The position numbers were made by a program, and so were the translations under genes. This document shows, piece after piece, positions 1 to 3,525 of a stretch of 7,177 bases of DNA (positions are counted from its first letter, which is position 1; each line of letters starts with the position of its first letter). Source of the DNA: DASZVN01 sp035547055 (lineage in GTDB: Bacteria > Pseudomonadota > Alphaproteobacteria > Rhizobiales > Methylopilaceae); the NCBI GenBank assembly GCA_035547055.1, contig DASZVN010000126.1:1-7177 (forward strand), given 5' to 3'. The notes under the pieces were generated by a model. That model did not search any database. It worked only from the letters and a program-made list of their open reading frames with translations, and was not told the origin of the DNA.

Positions 1-84
1 CATGTGGGCTTACCCAAGCGACCAGGGGCGGTACCCCGGTGACTAGAGAGCGGGGTTTGGCCTGTCAACCAACCGCTTGAAGCA
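1..84. other. Non-coding left edge, downstream of trmO
   Basis: I see no gene in this stretch and no tRNA-like cloverleaf on either strand. It lies downstream of the trmO stop on the minus strand. It holds three small inverted repeats: TGGG/CCCA around a CTTA loop at 5-16, an ACC-A-GGGG/CCCC-GGT hairpin at 21-40, and a larger bulged hairpin at 49-77 (separate entry). A gene from the left could end or begin just outside the window. Confidence 0.5.
49..77 (-). terminator. Possible hairpin terminator after trmO
   Basis: AGCGG at 49-53 pairs with CCGCT at 73-77, and TTGG at 57-60 pairs with CCAA at 69-72. This leaves a 3-nt bulge and an 8-nt loop. The hairpin begins 8 nt past the trmO stop codon on the minus strand. 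What follows is pyrimidine-rich (CTCTCTAG) rather than a true T-run, so intrinsic termination is only a possibility. Confidence 0.3.
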
Positions 85-594
85 TCAACTGCCGCCGGGC
101 TTGTCGGTCCGCGCGTCCGGCCAGGCGTCGACCGAGGGGAAGTAAGGCTTCACGTCGAGGAGCGGCGTGCCGTCACGGCAGTCGAGGCCCCGCACCTCGA
201 GCCGCCCTGCGGCCTGGTCGACGCCCAGGAGATCGACCACCGACAGCGCGATCGGGTTCGGCCGGACCGGCGAGCGCAGCGCGAACGTCCCGCGCGGCTC
301 GCCCTCGCTGTGGCCCGGCACCTGCACCACGAGGTCGCGCCGCGCCTCGTCCATCCAATAGAGCAGGATCAGGTGGGAGAACCGCCCGATGCCGGTCAGC
401 GCCGCGCGAAACGGCGGATCGATCTCCACCGTCGCGACGGCATCGGTCTTGCGGCCGTTGCGCGGGCAATCCGCCCGCGCGCGCCATGGCGTCCGGAGGC
501 GGCCGATGAAGGCGAGGCGGGCATCGTCCGCCGCGCCGGGATCGAAGCCGAGCGAGACCTCGCCCGGCCGCGGCGGCTTGTCCTCGCCCGCCAC
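85..594 (-). CDS. trmO: TrmO/TsaA-family tRNA (t6A37) N6-methyltransferase, short form
   Basis: A 169-aa cytoplasmic protein of the TrmO (TsaA, UPF0066) family. Characterised members use S-adenosylmethionine to methylate N6 of threonylcarbamoyl-adenosine at position 37 of certain tRNAs. Visible signatures are the N-terminal strand FIGRLRTPW (29-37), CPRNGR (43-48), the GIGRFSHLILLYW core (68-80), the near-invariant LRSPVRPNPIALS block (106-118), and GLDCRDGTPLLDVKPY (136-151). The start is taken as the GTG at 592-594. It is the only plausible start upstream of the conserved domain, and it overlaps the TAG stop of the HdeD-like gene (TAGTG), implying translational coupling; no Shine-Dalgarno sequence is seen. 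The E. coli protein is about 235 aa with an extra C-terminal domain. This one ends soon after the conserved core, as other short TsaA proteins do. Family membership is secure. The exact tRNA substrate is inferred, because short members are less well studied. Confidence 0.9.
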   Translation of the reverse strand: MAGEDKPPRPGEVSLGFDPGAADDARLAFIGRLRTPWRARADCPRNGRKTDAVATVEIDPPFRAALTGIGRFSHLILLYWMDEARRDLVVQVPGHSEGEPRGTFALRSPVRPNPIALSVVDLLGVDQAAGRLEVRGLDCRDGTPLLDVKPYFPSVDAWPDARTDKPGGS

Positions 595-1154
595 TACGCC
601 AGCCGGCGCACGCCGATGCCAAACAGGATCCAGGCAATGCCCTGGTAGATCAGGTCGATGCCGAGGAAGAGGCCGATCACGAAAAAGCTCGTGGCCGGCC
701 AGTGCACGACGATCAGTACCCCGAGCACCAGCGTCAACAGGCCGCCAAAGGCGATCCAGCCCCAATGGCCCCCGGCGCGGGCGTCGAAGGCCGTGACGAT
801 CCGGACGATGCCGAGCGCGATCAGAAGGATGCCGAGCATCAGCGTGTAGACCACGGACGCCAGGACGGGAAAGATCAGCGCGACCAGTCCGGCCAGCGCG
901 TAGAGCAGGCCGCCCAGCACCCACAGGGCCGTCATGCCCCAGCTCTTGGCGCGGAAGGCGTGGATGATCTGGGCGATGCCGCCGATGATCAGAAGGACGC
1001 CGTAGACCCAGATGGCGGCAACGGTCGCGACCATCAGGTTGGCGAGCGCGTAAAGGCCGAGCAGGAACAGCAGCACGCCCGCCGCGATGAACCAGCCCCA
1101 GTTGGAGCGCAGGCCCGCGGCCTTGCCGCCGGATGCCATGACACCGGTCGTCAT
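594..1154 (-). CDS. HdeD-family (DUF308) six-helix inner-membrane protein
   Basis: A 186-aa integral membrane protein. Six hydrophobic segments are visible at about residues 21-41, 43-67, 73-96, 99-123, 131-153 and 155-179, with short polar loops. The pattern of three related helix pairs, with G-x-LLxxxG repeats and aromatic WGW motifs, matches HdeD/DUF308 proteins. E. coli HdeD belongs to the acid-resistance island, and its mechanism is unknown. In alphaproteobacteria, relatives are widespread and often stress-induced, so an acid-resistance role here is inference. The ATG at 1152-1154 is chosen because AGGAGG lies 5 nt upstream; a second ATG at codon 6 lacks this. The stop overlaps the trmO start by one base, so the two are probably one transcript. 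They share no obvious pathway. The gene is divergent from the DUF1236 gene. Confidence 0.88.
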   Translation of the reverse strand: MTTGVMASGGKAAGLRSNWGWFIAAGVLLFLLGLYALANLMVATVAAIWVYGVLLIIGGIAQIIHAFRAKSWGMTALWVLGGLLYALAGLVALIFPVLASVVYTLMLGILLIALGIVRIVTAFDARAGGHWGWIAFGGLLTLVLGVLIVVHWPATSFFVIGLFLGIDLIYQGIAWILFGIGVRRLA

Positions 1155-1159
1155 CCCAA

Positions 1160-1165
1160 CCTCCT
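1160..1165 (-). promoter_or_regulatory. Strong Shine-Dalgarno of the HdeD-like gene
   Basis: The minus strand reads AGGAGG, a perfect anti-SD match, with 5 nt between it and the ATG at 1154. It decides the start over the internal ATG five codons later. Confidence 0.8.
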
Positions 1166-1375
1166 CTGCCAGGCGGCGAATGGCGCCGCCGGTCCCGAGC
1201 GGCGACTATATCACATCGCCATCCTGTCCGATGCCCCGGCCTTTCCGTCGGGGGGAAGGAGCCTGCCCCAATCGGAGGCCACGGTGCCGCGTATGCGGCG
1301 GTGCCGCGGACCGGATGCGTCGGCACGGCGGCATCTTCGCGACGGAGAAACCAAGGCTGCCGCGCGCGGTTTGGG

Positions 1376-1391
1376 GCCCAGGAGACTGGGC
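1376..1391 (+). promoter_or_regulatory. GAGA-tetraloop hairpin in the DUF1236 leader
   Basis: GCCCAG at 1376-1381 and CTGGGC at 1386-1391 form a perfect 6-bp stem closed by GAGA, a GNRA-class tetraloop. It ends 8 nt before the Shine-Dalgarno GAGGA (1400-1404), so it would sit in the 5' leader if transcription starts upstream. It could stabilise the mRNA or affect initiation, or it could be chance in GC-rich DNA. Confidence 0.35.
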
Positions 1392-1411
1392 GTAACCGCG
1401 AGGAATTGTCC

Positions 1412-2122
1412 ATGAAAGCCAAGCTGCTCGTTGTCGCGGCCGGAGCGGCCAGCCTGCTGGCCACGCCGGCCCTCGCGCAGGAAACCCAGGCCGGCGATGC
1501 CGCCGGCGGGGCGCTGACGGGCGGGCTGACGGGTGCCGCGATCGGCGGCATCGTCGGCGGCCCGGTCGGTGCCGCCATCGGTGGTGCGGTGGGCGTCAGC
1601 GCCGGCGCCGCCGGCGGTGCGGTGGCGGCGGGTCCGCCTCCCGCGGAGGTGGTGGACTACGTCGCCGGGCAGCCGGTGCCGTCGGTCGCGATCGACCGCG
1701 AGGTCGTCGTCGGCCAGCCGCTGCCGAGCGCCGTGCGGGTCTACACCGTGCCGCGCTACCGCAACTACGGCTATGCGGTCGTCAACAACGAGCCGGTGAT
1801 CGTCGATCGCCGGATCCACCGCGTCGTCGACGTGATCCGCGAGGGCCGCGCGGCCACGCCGATCGCGCCGGAGCCGCGCGTGGTGATGGCGCCGCCGCCC
1901 GCCCCGGTGCGCGAATACGTGGTGCAGCACGAGGTGCCGTCGGTCGCGATCGACCGCGAGGTGGTGGTCGGCCAGCCGCTGCCGGAGACCGTCGAGCTCT
2001 ATCCGGTGCCGCGCTATGAGCGCTACGAATACGCGACGGTGAACAACCGGACGACCATCGTCGATCCCTATACCCGCCGGGTCGTCGACGTGATGCCGGC
2101 GGCCGAAGAGATCATCCGGTAG
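1412..2122 (+). CDS. Secreted glycine-rich protein with two DUF1236 repeats
   Basis: A 236-aa exported protein. Residues 1-22 form a Sec signal peptide: MKAK, a hydrophobic core, and Ala-Leu-Ala at 20-22 before QE. Residues 28-74 are almost only Gly, Ala, Val and Ile with GxxxG spacing, like glycine-zipper segments of envelope proteins. Two DUF1236 units follow, at about 81-142 and 167-228. Each has VPSVAIDREVVVGQPLP, a VPRYxxYxYAxVNN block and a terminal RVVDV. The units are separated by a Pro-rich linker (147-166). DUF1236 proteins are common in Rhizobiales and have no established activity. A periplasmic or outer-envelope location is inferred. The ATG is chosen for its signal peptide and for GAGGA 7 nt upstream; the frame is open further upstream, but that part has no signal character. 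The ArsR-methyltransferase gene follows 41 bp downstream on the same strand. Confidence 0.87.
   Translation: MKAKLLVVAAGAASLLATPALAQETQAGDAAGGALTGGLTGAAIGGIVGGPVGAAIGGAVGVSAGAAGGAVAAGPPPAEVVDYVAGQPVPSVAIDREVVVGQPLPSAVRVYTVPRYRNYGYAVVNNEPVIVDRRIHRVVDVIREGRAATPIAPEPRVVMAPPPAPVREYVVQHEVPSVAIDREVVVGQPLPETVELYPVPRYERYEYATVNNRTTIVDPYTRRVVDVMPAAEEIIR
1676..1726 (+). repeat. Intragenic direct repeat, copy 1 (DUF1236 unit 1)
   Basis: This 51-nt stretch encodes VPSVAIDREVVVGQPLP (residues 89-105). It matches 1934-1984 at 49 of 51 bases. The two differences are synonymous third-position changes in adjacent Val codons (GTC GTC versus GTG GTG). The copies are 258 bp, or 86 codons, apart. Confidence 0.85.
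1934..1984 (+). repeat. Intragenic direct repeat, copy 2 (DUF1236 unit 2)
   Basis: Second copy of the 51-nt repeat, encoding the same 17 residues (175-191). The DNA around both copies is related but more diverged, so this is the best-preserved core of a domain duplication. Confidence 0.85.
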
Positions 2123-2163
2123 CAGCCCGAGCCGTCCGGTGGTGCAACATCGCCGCCGCGACA

Positions 2164-3204
2164 ATGGCCGCCATGGCCCCGCGCCCCCTCCCCATGGCGA
2201 TCCCGACCGCGCCGGAACAGGCCCTGGCAGCGCTCCGCGCCGCCGGGGAGCCGACGCGGCTCCGCATTCTCGCGCTGCTCGCCGCCGGCGAGCTCAACGT
2301 CAGCGATCTCACCGCGATTCTCGGCCAGTCGCAGCCGCGCATCTCGCGCCACCTCAAGCTTCTGGCCGACGCCGGACTGGTCGAGCGCCACCGCGAGGGA
2401 AGCTGGGCCTTCTTCCGCCTCGCGGAGACCGGCGCCGGGGCGAGCCTCGGCCGCGCCGTCGTCGCCCACCTCGCGCCGGAGGCGGCCGTGCTCGCGGAGG
2501 ACCGCGCCCGGCTCGCCGAGCAGCGCCACGCCGGCGCCCAGCGCGCCGCGGCCTATTTCGGCGCCCACGCCGCCCAATGGGACCAGATCCGCGCGCTCCA
2601 CGTCGAGGAGGCCGCGGTCGAGCGGGCGATCCGCCGGGTGCTCGGCGCCGCCCGCGTGCGGGTGCTGGCCGACATCGGCACCGGCACCGGGCGGATCATC
2701 GAGCTTCTCGCCGACCGCACCGAGCGGGCCGTCGGCATCGACGCGTCGCCGGCGATGCTGGCGGTCGCCCGCGCCAACCTCGCCGCGGCCGGCCTCGGCG
2801 ACGCCCAGCTTCGCCAGGGCGACGTCTATGCCCTGCCCCTGCCCGATGGCAGCGCCGATCTCGTCGTGCTCCACCAGGTGCTGCACTTCCTCGACGAGCC
2901 CGGCCGCGCCATCGCCGAGGCGGCGCGCATCCTCAGGCCGCAGGGGCGGCTGCTGGTGGTCGACTTCGCCCCCCACGAGCTGGAATTTCTGCGCGAGGCC
3001 CATGCCCACCGCCGCCTCGGCTTCGCTGCCGACGCGGTCGAGCAATGGATCGCCCAGGCCGGTCTCGCGCCGCTGCGCCACGAAGCCCTGCCGCCGCCGG
3101 GCGGAGCCCCGGACAAGCTCACGGTGTCGCTGTGGCTGGCGCGCGATCCACGCCTCGTCGCCGATCCGCCGCTGCCGGCCGGCGCCGAGCCGCGCTACGC
3201 CTGA
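2164..3204 (+). CDS. ArsR-family regulator fused to a SAM-dependent methyltransferase
   Basis: A 346-aa two-domain protein. Residues about 17-90 are a winged helix of the ArsR type: PTRLRILALLAAGELNVSDL, then the recognition region QSQPRISRHLKLLADAGLVERH and a wing ending in WAFFRL. Residues about 150-320 are a class I methyltransferase: glycine-rich motif I DIGTGTGR (170-177), GID (191-193, with the acidic residue that contacts the ribose), and an LRPQGRLLVVDF strand. The ArsR metal motif ELCVCDL is here ELNVSDL (43-49), and the protein has no cysteine at all, so thiolate metal or arsenite sensing is excluded. Similar fusions in alphaproteobacteria commonly sit beside metF, suggesting sensing of SAM or SAH; no such gene is nearby here. 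The start is uncertain: ATGs at 2164, 2173 and 2194 all lack a Shine-Dalgarno sequence, and conservation begins near residue 13, so 2194 is equally likely. It probably shares a transcript with the DUF1236 gene and converges on csoR. Confidence 0.88.
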   Translation: MAAMAPRPLPMAIPTAPEQALAALRAAGEPTRLRILALLAAGELNVSDLTAILGQSQPRISRHLKLLADAGLVERHREGSWAFFRLAETGAGASLGRAVVAHLAPEAAVLAEDRARLAEQRHAGAQRAAAYFGAHAAQWDQIRALHVEEAAVERAIRRVLGAARVRVLADIGTGTGRIIELLADRTERAVGIDASPAMLAVARANLAAAGLGDAQLRQGDVYALPLPDGSADLVVLHQVLHFLDEPGRAIAEAARILRPQGRLLVVDFAPHELEFLREAHAHRRLGFAADAVEQWIAQAGLAPLRHEALPPPGGAPDKLTVSLWLARDPRLVADPPLPAGAEPRYA

Positions 3205-3210
3205 GCCGGC

Positions 3211-3486
3211 CTATCGCCCGGAGCGGGCGAACACCTCCATCAGCTCCTCGACCTTGCGGCGCTGGTCGTCGGCATCGCCGCTCTCGATGGCATGGGCGAC
3301 GCAATGGCCGACGTGGTCGCGCAGCACCTCCTCCTCGACCTTGCGAAGCGCCGCCCTCACCGCGGCGATCTGGGTCACCACGTCGATGCAGTAGCGGTCG
3401 TCCTCGACCATCCGGACGATCCCGTTGACCTGGCCGGCGATCCGGTTGAGGCGCTTGACGCAGGACGTCTTGGCTTCTTTGCGCAT
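3211..3486 (-). CDS. csoR: CsoR-type Cu(I)-sensing repressor
   Basis: A 91-aa all-helical repressor of the CsoR/RcnR/FrmR (DUF156) family. The Cu(I) ligand set is intact: Cys33, His58 and Cys62. Their spacing (25 then 4) equals that of Cys36, His61 and Cys65 in Mycobacterium tuberculosis CsoR. This separates it from nickel- or formaldehyde-responsive relatives. Other family features are the helix 1 motif KRLNRIAGQVNGIVRMVEDDRYC and an acidic-basic helix 2 (VRAALRKVEEEV). Apo-CsoR tetramers bind DNA, and Cu(I) releases them. The divergent copA gene is the expected target, and the dyad between the two genes supports this. The ATG at 3484-3486 gives a normal family length. The frame runs on upstream into the copA region but has no family residues there. 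No good Shine-Dalgarno sequence is seen; AGGGGGG ends 12 nt before the ATG and belongs to the operator. The final codons lie in a hairpin shared with the converging gene. Confidence 0.93.
   Translation of the reverse strand: MRKEAKTSCVKRLNRIAGQVNGIVRMVEDDRYCIDVVTQIAAVRAALRKVEEEVLRDHVGHCVAHAIESGDADDQRRKVEELMEVFARSGR
3214..3230. terminator. Inverted repeat at convergent gene ends
   Basis: TCGCCCG and CGGGCGA form a perfect 7-bp stem around a GAG loop. On the plus strand it starts 9 nt after the ArsR-methyltransferase stop. On the minus strand it spans the last codons of csoR. There is no T-run on either side, so it may act as a weak bidirectional terminator or 3'-end stabiliser, or it may be chance. 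Confidence 0.3.
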
Positions 3487-3498
3487 GGCCGCTATATA
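3470..3498 (+). promoter_or_regulatory. Candidate copA promoter
   Basis: TTGGCT (3470-3475) and TATATA (3493-3498) are separated by exactly 17 bp. Each matches 4 of 6 bases of the housekeeping -35 and -10. The predicted start, near 3505, would leave a leader of about 20 nt before the GTG at 3526. The CsoR dyad overlaps the end of the -10 and the start site, a position suited to repression. The -35 lies inside the csoR coding region. Confidence 0.5.
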
Positions 3499-3512
3499 CC
3501 CCCCTAGGGTAT
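3496..3512. promoter_or_regulatory. CsoR operator dyad
   Basis: The 17-bp sequence has the form ATACCC-N5-GGGTAT, with a nested perfect palindrome CCCTAGGG at 3502-3509. G/C-tract dyads flanked by TA are the known operator form for CsoR proteins, e.g. TACCC...GGGGTA in Bacillus. It lies in the 39-bp gap between csoR and copA and overlaps the shared TATATA. Assignment rests on form and position. Confidence 0.8.
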
Positions 3513-3513
3513 T

Positions 3514-3517
3514 GGAG
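3514..3517 (+). promoter_or_regulatory. Shine-Dalgarno of copA (supports the GTG start)
   Basis: GGAG lies 8 nt before the GTG at 3526. It begins 2 nt after the operator and overlaps the candidate csoR -35. It supports the GTG start, which places the YHS domain just downstream. Confidence 0.6.
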
Positions 3518-3525
3518 ACAAGTCC

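Larger units (their letters stand above)
1155..1411. promoter_or_regulatory. Divergent intergenic region, HdeD-like / DUF1236
   Basis: This 257-bp gap must hold the promoters of both flanking genes. A TATAGT -10-like hexamer lies on the minus strand at 1210-1205, but I find no good -35 at 16-18 bp. A 7-bp-stem hairpin at 1172-1190 would lie in the leader of the HdeD-like gene. Two 10-bp direct repeats, CGGTGCCGCG, lie at 1282-1291 and 1299-1308. A GNRA-type hairpin lies at 1376-1391. I saw no clear GGAAC...CGTT (EcfG-type stress) promoter. No conserved coding sequence is evident. Confidence 0.55.
3493..3521 (-). promoter_or_regulatory. Candidate csoR promoter, sharing its -10 with copA
   Basis: On the minus strand TTGTCT (3521-3516) lies 17 bp from TATATA (3498-3493). 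The TATATA is self-complementary, so it can serve both directions. The operator dyad fills most of the spacer. The predicted start falls at or next to the csoR ATG (3486), implying a leaderless or near-leaderless mRNA. This agrees with the missing Shine-Dalgarno sequence. Confidence 0.42.

Noticed and set aside
1..84. Partial tRNA or small RNA at the left edge
   Set aside because: Small hairpins are present, but no T-loop GTTCGA-type sequence or acceptor pairing was found on either strand.
85..1578. 497-codon minus-strand open frame covering trmO and extending through the HdeD-like gene
   Set aside because: Only the last 169 codons show a protein family. The upstream part is an out-of-frame reading of the HdeD-like gene and intergenic DNA, rich in Arg, Pro and Ala. 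It is open because of high GC.
2068..3081. 337-codon minus-strand frame antisense to the ArsR-methyltransferase gene
   Set aside because: No family features and full overlap with a gene bearing clear ArsR and methyltransferase motifs.
2164..3204. Arsenic-resistance function for the ArsR-methyltransferase (ArsR plus ArsM-like)
   Set aside because: No cysteines anywhere, so neither the arsenite-sensing site nor ArsM-type catalytic cysteines are present, and no ars genes are nearby.
3211..3486. FrmR (formaldehyde) or RcnR (nickel/cobalt) identity for the DUF156 repressor
   Set aside because: The Cys33-His58-Cys62 set with CsoR spacing and the divergent Cu(I) ATPase favour copper sensing. The RcnR N-terminal His ligand is absent.
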